Below, in pieces: positions 11,430-22,405 of a stretch of 64,000 bases of DNA. Each line of letters opens with the position of its first letter. The first letter of the stretch is position 1. Both the position numbers and the translations under genes were made by a program. The DNA is from Magicicada septendecula. Lineage: Eukaryota; Arthropoda; Insecta; Hemiptera; Cicadidae. Below the pieces are notes generated by a model. It ran no database searches and had not been told where the DNA came from. It saw only the letters and a list, made by a program, of their open reading frames with translations. The stretch covers positions 383,799,910 to 383,863,909 of the forward strand of contig CM068372.1 in the NCBI GenBank assembly GCA_034769895.1. Reading direction: 5' to 3'.

Positions 11430-11989
11430 ATTACATTTAATATTTATAATTAAATTTACCTCAAGATGTTATTTTTCTATTTGGAACATGTTTCGAGAGT
11501 TCCTGTTCTCTCATCTTCAGCCTTCGCGATCTTGTTTCTGGTGAAGTATTTGTGTGTTGGCTGCTGGATTCTATTAAGGTTGTTTGTTGGTCTTTGGTAT
11601 TTTAAAGTTGTATTATTGTGTGTGATTGTGGTATATGTTTGTGTATTTTGTGTATTTTCGATGTTGAATGCTTTGAAAATTGTGTCATGTTTTGTATTGA
11701 TTTGTATTTGTTCTGGTATTAGTTTGTTTTGTGTTTTATGTTTGTATATTTGTAAATTTTCCCAAATGTTCGTTATGGTGCCTTTGTGTGGTATATGTTT
11801 TATTAGTGATACATTAGTTATGTCTGGGAATTCATGTCCTGTGTTTATTGCATGTGTGGCTAAATTAAATTTATATATTTCTGGTTTTTGTATGCGTTTA
11901 GGTGTTCAAAATAACGTTTTTTCAGCTGTTTTTTTTGTCCTATATAACATTTATTGCAAACTTGGCATTCAATTTTGTACATACCGTTA
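11430..11989 (-). pseudogene. 3' fragment of a PLE-B copy
   Basis: The minus strand matches the 3' end of the Penelope-B elements at 45622-46150 and 62903-63459: the C-terminal coding part, the hammerhead-like core (11481-11520) and the terminal AATATTAAATG sequence. It is 5'-truncated at about 11989, where PLE-1 sequence starts. The long plus-strand frame across it is only the antisense of this coding region. Confidence 0.75.
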
Positions 11990-12589
11990 GTTGTTTCATT
12001 TGGTTGCTTTCAATAACCAATTTTTCATTCAGGATGATGGATTTGCCATGGGTTCACCTCCCTCTGGTCTATTGGCTGACGTTTACTTGAATTTTTATGA
12101 AAACTCTCATTTGCTCTCACATAACAAATACAAAAATGATATAATATTTTATGCACGTTATGTAGACGATACCGTTCTAATTTTCAATGGTACTGTACGA
12201 CAGATCGAAAACCTAAAATATTATATGAATAGTATTAATGAAAACATTCAATTCACGTTGGAAACTGAAGTGGATAATAAATTGAATTTTTTAGATTTGT
12301 CTGTCATTAAACACATAAATAAATTGAAATTTAATATTTATAGAAAACCGACTATCACTGATGTGACAATACATGCTGACTCTTATCATCCATTTTCACA
12401 AAAGTTGGCAGCTTATAATTACTTTATCCGCAGATTGTTGGCAGTGCCTCTCAGTGATGATGATTACCGTGAGGAGTTGAATACCATTAAACATATAGCT
12501 TTAGCTAATGGTTACAAAAACACGTTAATTGATAATCTCATCAAGAAACATAAAATTCCAAGCCCCCAGTAGATAAGGATACAAAAATA
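11990..12589 (+). pseudogene. PLE-1 right copy, reverse transcriptase part
   Basis: Penelope-type RT, related to telomerase, which copies the element's RNA at a nicked target. It shows FNNQFFIQDDGFAMGSPPSGLLADVY (fingers/palm), YARYVDDTVLIF (catalytic YVDD) and NIYRKPTITDV...HPFSQKLAAYNYF. It lacks the N-terminal half: the copy is truncated at 11990, the same place as in the left copy. A frameshift near 12560 separates it from the endonuclease. Confidence 0.85.
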
Positions 12590-13170
12590 ACATTTATTTC
12601 TACCGCATACACAAATATAATGCCAAATATTCTAACCTCCACATTTAATAAATTCAATATTACCGCTACCTCCAAAACAAATAATAGTCTATTAAAAATA
12701 CTACGTCATAGAAAACCCATACCTTAAGAAAAGAAATCCGGCATATATAAATTATCATGTAACGACTGCAACAGTTTTTACATTGGTCAAACGGGGAGAG
12801 GTTTCCTCAAACGATTTAAAGAGCACACACCAAAAGTCACCTAAATAATCTCACTTTGTTAAATAATATCAAGTCCAACTTTGCCCGCCACTTAATCTTA
12901 CACAATCATAATTATACTGATTTTAAATCTAATTTAATACCCCTACATGTGTGCAACAAAGGCCGTTACATGGACGCAATAGAAGAGTTCGAAATATACA
13001 AAGCATATAATAACATAAACAGCCGAGACTTTATATTGAATGACCACTTAAATTTTAAATCCAACCCGCTATACGATACAGCATTGAACCTGCTTAGGCG
13101 TAATCACTCAGATAATAATTCAGTGTCCGATCGGCTTCGTCGTGGTGCGCACCATTTAGAAAGCCAGTGA
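12590..13170 (+). pseudogene. PLE-1 right copy, GIY-YIG endonuclease part
   Basis: The C-terminal domain of Penelope elements cuts the target DNA. The GIYKLSCNDCNSFYIGQTGRG signature lies at about 12740-12810, preceded by a stop (TAA at about 12725). A second stop follows HTPKVT at 12841, and the C-terminal residues up to GAHHLESQ end at 13170. The stop after HTPKVT is shared with the left copy, so it predates the duplication or was copied from the same RNA. Confidence 0.8.
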
Positions 13171-13229
13171 ATTACATAGTGGGCAATTATTTGTAATGTG
13201 TGATTTTAACTATTTAACGACCTCAATAG

Positions 13230-13283
13230 AGCGATATAATCTGATGTTGGAGCAGATGTTCCGAAACGCGTCATTTTAATCGA
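13230..13283 (+). ncRNA. Hammerhead-ribozyme-like motif, PLE-1 right arm
   Basis: CTGATG at 13241, a GGA...TTCC hairpin, GAAAC at 13263-13267 and GCGTC at 13268-13272, with flanking stem-I pairing (GCGATATAAT with ATTTTAATCG). The base after CTGATG is T where A is expected. Same layout as the left arm. Confidence 0.55.
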
Positions 13284-13335
13284 CGTAACGAAGTCACACG
13301 ACGGATATAAGGTGATTTATTTATCTATAATTTAC

Positions 13336-13346
13336 TATGGTTATAA
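13336..13346 (+). repeat. Right target-site duplication of the Penelope composite
   Basis: TATGGTTATAA, identical to 6772-6782. Reading of element C resumes directly after it. Confidence 0.85.
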
Positions 13347-14163
13347 GTTTCGCTAGTAGGATATTGAATGTTTGTGAACGGAACTATCACGTTACGGAAA
13401 AAGAATTGATTAGTGTTGTATTCGCCTGCAGCAAATTCAGGACTTTTATTCTAGGATATACCATCACGGTGAGAAGTGACCATAGATACATTTTGTTCCT
13501 CAAGCAATGTACACTCAGTCACGGAAGATTAACTAGATGGATATTGTTGTTACAAGAGTACCATATTAACTGTGAATACATACCAGGGAAGAAAAACACA
13601 GCCGCTGACGTACTATCCCGTATTCAACAACAAACTTTCGAAGGAGAGAAGGAGCAGTTAGTCAAAGTATATAACATTATAAAAATAGAGTTGATCTAGA
13701 AAATATAATACAGGAAATAAGGAGATACCAAATTTGGACCCAAAAGTAAGGAGTATCCGGCAGAGAGTGCTAAGTGAGCAAGAAACGATTGTACAATTTT
13801 ATAATGTAAACAATAATATATTATTTATTAAAAATAACCCTAACCATGGAAAGTGGAAACTGGTAATTCCATCTACAGTAGAAGAACAATTATTACTGGA
13901 CTACCAAATTAGGTACGGACATATGGGAGCAATGAAAGTGATAAAGGCATTGGAGGATCAAGTTTATATTAAAAACATTTATAGAAAAGTGAGTAAAACA
14001 ATCCAGAGATGTAATATTTTCCAAATGGTGAAGTGTAACAATGCGAAGAAAGAGGGTATAATGATACCAATTATATCAAATCAAAAGTTAGAAAAAGTAT
14101 TCCTTGATATATGTGGTCCGTTTCCCCGCAGTGGAGGAAGACACAGATTCCGATTCATAGTAA
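13347..14163 (+). pseudogene. RNase H and first half of integrase, Gypsy element C
   Basis: Continues the protein broken at 6782. RNase H motifs are NYHVTEKELISV, SDHRYILF and AADVLSRI. The frame shifts near 13690 and then gives the integrase N-terminus: YGHMGAMKVIKALE and the zinc-binding segment (CNIFQ here, with one Cys replaced by Phe), then FLDICGPFPRSGGRHRFRFIV with the first catalytic Asp. It stops at 14163 because Gypsy element A inserted there. The rest of integrase resumes at 29023. Confidence 0.88.
14160..14163 (+). repeat. Left target-site duplication GTAA of Gypsy element A
   Basis: GTAA at 14160-14163 is repeated at 29023-29026, directly outside the LTRs. Removing the element and one copy rejoins the integrase frame of C. 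Confidence 0.9.
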
Positions 14164-17100
14164 TGTAACGTGACAGATGTATGCATAATATTAAATTGCA
14201 ATTGATCATTAGAATAATAAAGTTATAATATTTCAATTTGGAAGAAAGCATTAAGTTTAATATAAATAGATTAATTCATAGCAACTGTGGAAAGAAATCA
14301 TTATTATTTAAAAAATACAAGTTAAAATAAAATGAGTTACTAGTGATGAGTCATCCAAAACCAGTCTCATAACCAAAGGTTTTCAAGTTATAACCCAGGA
14401 AGGTAAGAAAGTGAATAACCAAGCAGTACAGAATATGACCAAACCCACAACGAGGAAAAATAAATAGAAGGGAAACCCTGAATAAGCCAAGATCAACCAA
14501 TACAGGTGGTGTATTTCTAAAATCAAGAAGAAGATGGAGAAGATCCCAAGAAACCTGATGGCATCAAGAAGAAGATGGAGAAGATACCAGTCCCAGAAGG
14601 CAGGAGAAAAGAAGACTGATGAAAGAAGAAGAAGGCAGCATCCTGAAGAAGATGTCATGCTCTTATAAAAGACACCCAAATCCCCATACCCCCAAAATAA
14701 ATCATTAACCAATAAAAGTATAACGAAATGAAAACCACATGTACATAAAATTAAGAGAGAGAAGTGTATAAAGTAAAAGTTGCCAGTGAACTAAGATGAA
14801 ACAATAATATAGTACCCATGGAACAAATCTCCATTGTAAAACACTAACCAATTTATTATGTTAATAAGACTATACGACCATTTAGCAATAACCTAATATA
14901 AAAGTGCAAAGTGAACCAGTGATAGTTTTGGGTATTATAGAATATAAACCTTGTGTTTCATTCTTGGCAATCACAAACATTGAATACAATGAAATATGCA
15001 ACTTTCAATGACTTGAAATGTGTACTGTGAGAATATGTTACTTATAAGACATAAATCTGTTTAAAATAACATTTTGTTTTATATGCAAAAAGAAAAACAG
15101 ATTTCATAATACTATTTGAACAATTTATACTATTTATTTATTTATGACAGGGTACAATTCCCCAAAGATAATGTGTAAAAGACGGTATGAAAACTGTAGA
15201 ATCCTACTTATAATAATAGTTAGCAACAGGAATATAGATATAAGGTTTTTAAGAATATAGTATAAGGATGTTTAAAAATGTGTTAGATATAAGGCCATTT
15301 GTTTGGGTCTGCTATAACTAACATCAGAACTGTAAAAAAAATTACTACTGGTAAATAGTAGGAAGTAATTAAGATGTTAGTTAGTAGACATTTTTTTTTT
15401 GTGAACCATATTTCCATGTTAGAAATAAGGATTTTGTTGTAAAATGTCTGAAGGTTGAAGACAACCATTTATTTAAAAAATATTCTTTATTTGTTTAACT
15501 GTTATTTGTATTATAACCAATACTAATTGTTATTGTGTAATTTGGAAAAATGTTTAGTTTATAAGACTATATTTAAAAGTCAGAGAGGGTATCACACATC
15601 ATATATTGTTTGTAAAATATTTTGTAAGAAAAAATTGTTAAAAAAACCTAGGCCAAAGAAAGAAAACCAAACTTCATCAAAACAGAGAAATTACTCATTT
15701 AAATGCAAATAAACAAAAGGGGTTTAGACAAAATAAACTTGAGATCAAGCCATATAATTGCACATACCATTTAGCAAAATTTTAATAAATTATATTCAGA
15801 ATTATAAATAAAAATGAAAATGACTAAACTCAGATATTTGGACATGGGAGTCATATATTCCAGAATAATGTTTTAGAATACAACTAATTCAATTAATTAC
15901 AAGAAAATAAGGGAATATAAACCTTTTAATACAATATAAGATTATTAATATTAAATATAACTGATAAAATGGCTGAATTTACATAATAACAGGAAGTAAA
16001 TTTTGGAGATGTTTTGACTTTTCAGAGAATACAAAATGAAAGTAAAATTACTAATTTTGGACAGAAAACACTATAAAACGGCATTATTTAATCTTAAAAT
16101 AAGCCGAATGAACTGAAAGATTAATTTAAATAACATCTAGTAAATAAAATTGATAAATAACCAAAGTTTAGGCAATCATATAGTGTATTATTATATATGC
16201 ACAGGATATGAAATTATATTTGAACAATGTTAAGAATAATATTATATTGGCTAAGAGTTTAATTGATACTGAAGGAAATAAGATAGTTGATTATTGGTAT
16301 TTGAACGGTTAACATGATAAGCGTTTTATGACGAATCTAACCTAACTTACAACGGTAATGTCGAGCGAGTGAATAGTACGTTTTTGTGAAATCGCGAGTG
16401 GCTTATAAAATACTTCTAGAACACTCACATTATGACAGAAACAATCAAGAAAGATTAAATAACACTGAACAATACATATCTACCCCGAAAAACACCACAA
16501 AACACCAGAAAACTGTATAATACAATAACCATATTAGTGTCGGAATCGGGAAAAGTGTTTGAACTTATATTTACACAGATACACAAAATACAACCCAGAA
16601 ACTTTACACAAGGCACTACACAACATTTAAAAAGAGATTTGCAGACACCAGAACAGGAATACTGCCAGAAAATACATTATTCAGAACATAGCAGAATCGA
16701 GCGACATTTTGATCAACTGGATGGCGGCCATTTGCTTTTGTCAATCTCAATGCCTTCTCCGTGCTCACGTCAGCTGTTGGTGAAAACAATTATATTATTT
16801 TCAAATTTATTATTCAATGTCTGTATCTAGTAATAATTATTAACTTGTTGTAACGTTATACTTTTTAAATATTGGCCCGATTTCTCTGACTTTGATAATA
16901 ATTGGCTGTTTAAAGAACCTGTTTGAATTTTATATAATATACTTTGTAACTGTTTCGATATCCTGAGAGTCGATATTATAATCGATAAGAGTCAATATTG
17001 CTATTATCTAATAAAATCCTAATACTTTTCACTACTAAATAGTTCTTTATTTCACAAATATTACTAATTACCATTAATATAATTCTAATTAACAATCTAC

Positions 17101-17638
17101 CAGTACTTTACCACCTATAAGTGAATATAACCTACAAAAACGAAAAGGTAAACAAGTATCGATTGGTTTGGAGACAATCTTATGAGTGGTGACAGTTTAT
17201 TTAAAAAATACCAGAACTTTAATAAAATTTTTCAGAAGAGTGTTACGCTTTTTAAAACTTCACAGCCCTATATTAATTAATTGATTGTAATTAATTAATT
17301 AATAAAAAGGAATTTTTTTTTAATTATATTTTTTTTAAACATAATTTTTTTTAAAATTTTCTTCAAAACAACAATTTGTGTTTTGAAACTTTTGGTGAAG
17401 CTACATATACATTTCTTCAACAACATTACGCTATCTGACAGGTCTTGCTACAATTGGAACTCGACCAGCTGGGAAACTTAAGGAAGTGTTTCAGGCCAGT
17501 AAGACGTCGAGAGCCACACCAATTAAGAACACACAGACTCAATCCAATTAAATTTTAATTGATTTTATTACAAATTGGCTAGCCCAAACAGTGGGGCTTG
17601 ATTACATCAGAATCATCAGAATTTATTATTTTATTACA
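14164..17638 (+). repeat. 5' LTR of Gypsy element A (3475 bp)
   Basis: It starts TGTAACGTGACAG, ends ATTTTATTACA, and is repeated at 25572-29022. TG...CA ends and the TGTAA/TTACA inverted tips are standard for LTRs. It holds 24 bp at about 16205-16228 that the 3' LTR lacks. No protein-coding gene was recognised; a 97-codon frame at 16537-16830 has no ATG. Candidate core promoter near 16404 and poly(A) signal AATAAA at 17010-17015. Confidence 0.95.
16404..16420 (+). promoter_or_regulatory. Candidate LTR core promoter: TATA box plus heat-shock-like element
   Basis: TATAAAA at 16404-16410 is followed by TTCTAGAA (16413-16420), a perfect nTTCnnGAAn heat-shock-factor half-site pair. The GC content just upstream is higher than in the rest of the LTR. 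Both LTR copies keep it. The role is inferred from motif and position only. Confidence 0.35.
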
Positions 17639-17640
17639 AA

Positions 17641-17663
17641 TTGGCGCACAACTTTAGGGGCTT
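17641..17663 (+). other. Primer binding site of Gypsy element A
   Basis: TTGGCGCACAACTTTAGGGG starts two bases after the 5' LTR end. It resembles the TGGCGCCCAAC..GGGGC class complementary to tRNA-Lys 3' ends in insect Gypsy elements; the exact tRNA cannot be named. Confidence 0.6.
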
Positions 17664-17746
17664 TAATTAGCGATTGGAAGGCCAATACATTCTTCCCACT
17701 AGTTGGAGCTAGGCAACAGCTACAAAGCCAGAGAATTAACGGAAAA

Positions 17747-20163
17747 ATGCAACGACGTGCAACTTCCAAGAAACGGGCGGCGGAGGTCGAAAAAGAATTA
17801 GAAATTGACATGGACAATAAAGAGGCGACGCCAGTAGAGGTGGATGAGTTATTACCGCCGGTGTTGTCCAAACAGACTGAACAACCGGAGATACTAACGC
17901 AAACAGGGGAAGTCAATGTCCAGGAAAGACAGGTAGAGAAATCCAAAGTAACGGAAGAGAATAAAATGGACAGATTCATGGAAATGTTTCTACAAAAGAT
18001 GGAAGGAATGGACAAGAAAATGGATGAAAACAGTAAGAAAATGGACGAAAGTAATAAGGAAAGGAAAGAAGATAGCCAGTCTCTGAAAGAAGATATCAAA
18101 TCCAGCAAGGAAGAAACAAATAAGAAGATGGAACAAAATAGTAAGAAGATGGAAGAGAAGATGGAAGAAAATAGTAAGAAGATGGAAGAGAAGATGGAAG
18201 AAATTAGTAAGAAGAGGGAAAGAAGTTGGAAGAAAACAGCAAGAAGATGGAAGAGAAGATGGAAGAAAACAGCAAGAAGATGGAAGAGAGGATAGGAGAA
18301 AATTTAGAAGAATTGAAGAAGGATAATCAATCCACAAAAGAAGAGTTGACTGGGATGAACAAGAACATACAAGAATTGAAGGAAGACAACCAATCGTTCA
18401 AGGAAGAATTCAAGTCGACTAAAGAAGAATTGATTAATAAAATTGAAAATACCAATCAGAAAATCGATGAAACCAGGAAGAAGATAGAGAAGAACCACCG
18501 ACAATTGAAGGAAGAGTTGAAAGAAGATAACAAGAAGTTGGAAGAGAAGATGGGGGAAAAGTTGGAAGAATTGAGAGAGGACAATCAAATTTTAAGAGAA
18601 GAATTAAGAGAGGTCAATCAGGAGAATTTGGACAAACTGGACGAAAGGATGGAATTGTTGCGAGAAGAACTGAATAAAGAAATCAATGTTAACAAAAAAG
18701 CGATGAATAAGAAGATGGAAGAAGAAAATATAATGGTCAATCGACAGATTCGAGAGATTGATGGAAAGTGCAACCAGACCGAAAATGAGGTGCATGAGTT
18801 TAAAGAAGTGGTGAACATCAAGTTCACAAATATTGAAGAACATAGTCGTAGGAAGGTAGAAGAACAGAGGAAGGAAAATCAAGAAGAATTCGGAAAAGTA
18901 CGCAACCAAGTTACAGAACGGTGTAATGATATACAAGAGACCATGGCCAATATCACCGGTCAGGTGCGACAAAGCCGAGAGGAGATGGAAGCGATAAGAA
19001 ACAGACCGACTCATTTCACCGGATTGCCTGTCAACGATAGCCGAGAGTGGCTCAACTTCCGGCAATACAAACGCAAGCCGATGGAGTTCCTGGCTAGGGT
19101 AGAAGAATATCTCGCCAAGCATAAAATTACTCAATGGAGCCATAGCAGGGAAATATTAGACGAGTCTTTCCGAGAAATAACTGATAATTGGTGGATGGCC
19201 AACCGGAGTGAAATTCCTGACTACCAACAGTTCCGGAAAATGTTTAAGACAAAATACTGGTCTGAGACCACCCAGAACTTGATCCGTGACAATATTTGTA
19301 ATGGAAGATACAGGGCACAATTAGGTAGCAGTATGACGGCATATTTCTTGGGGAAGGTGTGCATGGCAAAACACCTCGAGCCGGGAATCCCAGAAGAATG
19401 TTTAGTGAACAAGATATCGTATCACTATGATGAGGACATTATCAGGGCCCGGAGAGGCAGCCAGATCAAGACGATCCAGGCGATGACCGAGTTATTAGAG
19501 GGATACGAAAACGAGGAGTATTATCGGCAGAGCAGGAAGAGAAATGAGAGACTAGAAGCAAGGCCGACTACCTACACCAATAACGGCAATAACCATACAA
19601 GTAACCGGAACCAGCCCAGTAATTACGACGGCCCTAACAACCCGCCGCGTAATAACCAGTTTAACGGTAATTTTAACGGCGTGAGGAATAACTACCCTTA
19701 TCCAAATAATAGAAACAATTTTTACCAACATAATAATGTCCCATACAGTCAGAGAAATCCATATCCCAACAATAATGGTGACAGACTTTACCCACCTAAC
19801 CGAAATTACTATCATAATAATTTTAGTAATAACAATAATAGCAATAATAATAACCGAGTGTCGCGCCCTAGGGTAAATTTTATAAGAGCAGAAGATCGCG
19901 GACCCAGGAGATATTATCAACCGAGGAGGAGCAGCTTCCACGGCGCCGACCGAAGATGGAGGAGTGCGGAACGAGACGGCCCAAGACACGAACAGGAAAG
20001 ACGAAGTACAAGCCTGGAGGATCTTGGCCGACAACAGAACAGGGCGTTAAACCTCAACCAGGGTACAGAACGTCAGGAAACAAACCAGAGTTTCCCGAAC
20101 GTTGCCTCGGTCAATAATAACATGAACAATGACCAAAATGCTTTAAACGAGAGGAGGCAGTAA
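17747..20163 (+). pseudogene. Gag polyprotein of Gypsy element A (one frameshift)
   Basis: The ATG at 17747 gives MQRRATSKKRAAEVEKE, as in the other copies. A very long Lys/Glu/Asn coiled coil covers roughly residues 75-380, with tandem KMEENSKKMEEKMEE-type repeats. A one- or two-base change near 18215-18222, inside that repeat, throws the first frame out, and the gag frame resumes at 18226. A capsid-like part follows (REWLNFRQYKRKPMEFLARVEEYL, 19040-19110), then an Asn-rich segment (19580-19860) and an Arg-rich segment. No CCHC knuckle is visible; the basic tail may bind RNA instead (inference). It ends with RRQ and TAA at 20161, downstream of the slippery site. Confidence 0.88.
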
Positions 20164-20187
20164 TCAACAACAATGACCCGTTACTGC
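20142..20187 (+). promoter_or_regulatory. Probable -1 ribosomal frameshift signal at gag/pol junction (element A)
   Basis: In the gag frame GCT TTA AAC contains T TTA AAC (20142-20148). An 8-nt spacer (20149-20156) is followed by GCAGTAA (20157-20163), a 17-nt loop and TTACTGC (20181-20187), giving a 7-bp stem. The -1 frame is closed upstream at 20130 (TGA) and open from there into protease, so the shift must occur in this interval. Element B keeps heptamer, spacer length, both stem arms and loop length while the loop sequence differs. Confidence 0.85.
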
Positions 20188-22405
20188 TTATACTTCCTGG
20201 GTTAGAAAAGGATGAATTGCGACAAGCAAACCAGCATAAAAACATCACTATTATAAGTAACCACTATCTGAAAGACATACGAACTGAACTTTTGGAAGAG
20301 AACGAGAAGAGTCTCAGCAACAGTAATAATGAGATAATTTATATAACAGCGGAGGTGGAAGGAGTTCCCGCTAAAATAATGATAGACACAGGCGCTAATA
20401 TTTCAATAATAAACTCCAATGAATTGGAGAGAATACAGAGTACATGTGGAAAAACTTTGCCAATGTTACCAGTCAACAACATTGTGTTAATAGGTGCAAC
20501 TGGCCGCCAGAATAAAACCATTAGGAAGCAAGTATCCTTAAGTGTCGTTAGCCGTGATATAGCTTTAGACATGGAATTTTTAATAGCCACCGGATTACCA
20601 TTTGACATCTTAGTCGGTTGCGATATTCTTCGTAGATATTCGGCAGTAATCGACCTTAATTTAAATAAAGTATCACTTTTCCCAGACGGAGTAACATGGA
20701 CCGCAGATCTGGTAGGAAGCACACCTATACTTCCCAGCCCTATACATCAACAACTTCGTAAAATAAATGTTATTAGAAACAGCCCTCTTTCTAAACCCAT
20801 AATATACAATCATGGAGGAGAGGATTTATGGTCAGTTAAGATCCAAGAAATACGGAATTTCCAGTGCGGAAGCGATAACAAGAAAATACCAACACATCTG
20901 GCTGATCGTCTAATCGCTATATATGAGAAATACAAGGCGGTGTTTTCTGATGAACCAGGGAAGGTAAAAAACTACCAGTGCCAACTTCGATTCAAAGAAA
21001 ACGTAGAGTTTAACCGGAGGTCATATCCAATCGCACAGTCGCTCAAAGAAGCCGTGAGAACAGAGATAAACAAGATGATAGAAAATGACATAATTGAGAT
21101 TAGTCAATCACCTTACACTAGTCCAATTATTGCTGTTCCGAAGAAAGACGGACAAGTCCGGCTCTGTTTAGATGCGCGCGAGTTGAACAAGACGATAGTG
21201 AATGACAGAACCTCTCCCGGTGAAATAGAAGAGATCTTAAAACGTTTTCGTGGTACTAAATTTATTAGCACCTGGGATACGGTCTGTGGTTATTGGCAAG
21301 TAGAGCTGCATCCACAAAGCCGCCAGTACGTAGCGTTCATTTTCGAAGTGCGCAATTACCAGTTCAAGAGACTGCCCTTCGGACTTGTCAATTCTGTCGC
21401 CATATTTGTGGCATGCATGGACCAGATTCTGGGACAAGAAGTGCTCCAATTTACCACCGTCTATGTTGACGATTTACTCATCACATCCGGAACCTGGGAG
21501 AAGCACTGTTACAGAGTGGAATTTGTACTAAATAAACTAGCGCAGAACAACATAACACTGAAGTTGGAGAAATCCAAGTTCATAGCGCGCGAGGTACAAT
21601 TCTTGGGTTTCAACCTAGACGACAGAGGTATTACCCCATCAGCAGAGAAAGTGGAGGCAATTCAGAGGTTCCCGCAACCAAGAAACAGGAAACAATTACA
21701 ATCTTTCCTCGGACTCTGTAACTATTACAGGAAGTTTCAGAGCCGATGTTCCGAGTTGACCGCCAAGTTTCAACCACAGTTATCTGTTAAGAACAAATGG
21801 ACTTGGGGTGAAGATCAAGATCTTACTTTACGCTTGATAAAAGAGAAGTTTCTGGAGAGTGTTATACTTCGACACCCAGGTTTTAAGAAACCATTCTTTT
21901 TAAACTGTGACGCTAGCGACCTAAGCTTAGGAACGACTTTATACCAGGAAGATGAGGAGGGACAACATCTGGTAATAAGCTTCGCTAGTCGCACACTGAA
22001 CCAGTGCGAAAAGAACTACAGTGTGACAGAAAAGGAATTGTGGAGCGTGGTGTTCGCATGCAGCAAGTTCCGGACGTACATTCTCGGATATCAAGTCACG
22101 GTACGAACTGATCATAAATCCATCTCGTTCCTTCGTAGGTGCAAGTTGAGTCACGGCCGATTGGCTAGGTGGGTACTCGCCCTACAAGAATATGACCTGA
22201 AATGGGAATACATTCCAGGAAAGAAGAACGTGGTAGCGGATGTGTTGTCACGTATAAATCTGGAAGATCAGGCTTTCGAGGGAGAGAAGGAGAGCTTGGT
22301 AAAAATTTATAATATATTCAAGACCAGAGCCGATCTACAAGCTTTGCTAATAAATATTCGAATCCATCAGCAGTCTGATCCTAAGCTGAAAAATATTGTG
22401 AATCT
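20143..22405 (+). pseudogene. Protease, reverse transcriptase and RNase H of Gypsy element A
   Basis: Read in the -1 frame from the slippery site. The aspartic protease active site is intact (MIDTGANISI, about 20382-20410) and matures gag and pol. RT follows with SPYTSPIIAVPKK, RLCLDARELN, LPFGLVNS and YVDDLL (about 21460). RNase H has NCDASD, TEKELWSV, RTDHKS and VVADVLSRI. This part is open from 20133 to beyond RNase H. A small indel near 22404 moves integrase to another frame, and the original frame ends at 22469 with unrelated residues. In element B the corresponding link is in frame, so this is damage. Confidence 0.93.

Larger units (their letters stand above)
6783..13335. mobile_element. 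Penelope-like composite with inverted outer copies (PLE-1) and later insertions
   Basis: Both outer ends are 3' ends of the same Penelope family in opposite orientation: the left arm on the minus strand and the right arm on the plus strand, about 1 kb each and nearly identical. The left end carries 39 bp (6783-6821) not present at the right end. Between the arms lie a piece of a Gypsy element (8173-11421) and a fragment of a second Penelope family (11430-11989). Inverted truncated copies and a short one-sided extension are known features of Penelope elements. Confidence 0.75.

Noticed and set aside
11466-11990. 174-codon Cys/Phe-rich plus-strand frame, also seen at 45669-46103 and 49982-50254
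   Set aside because: Antisense of the Penelope-B C-terminal coding region; the sense strand has the GIY-YIG homology.
16537-16830. 97-codon frame, identical in both LTRs of element A (also 27921-28214)
   Set aside because: It begins at GTG without ATG, has no family resemblance, and identity follows from LTR duplication, not selection.
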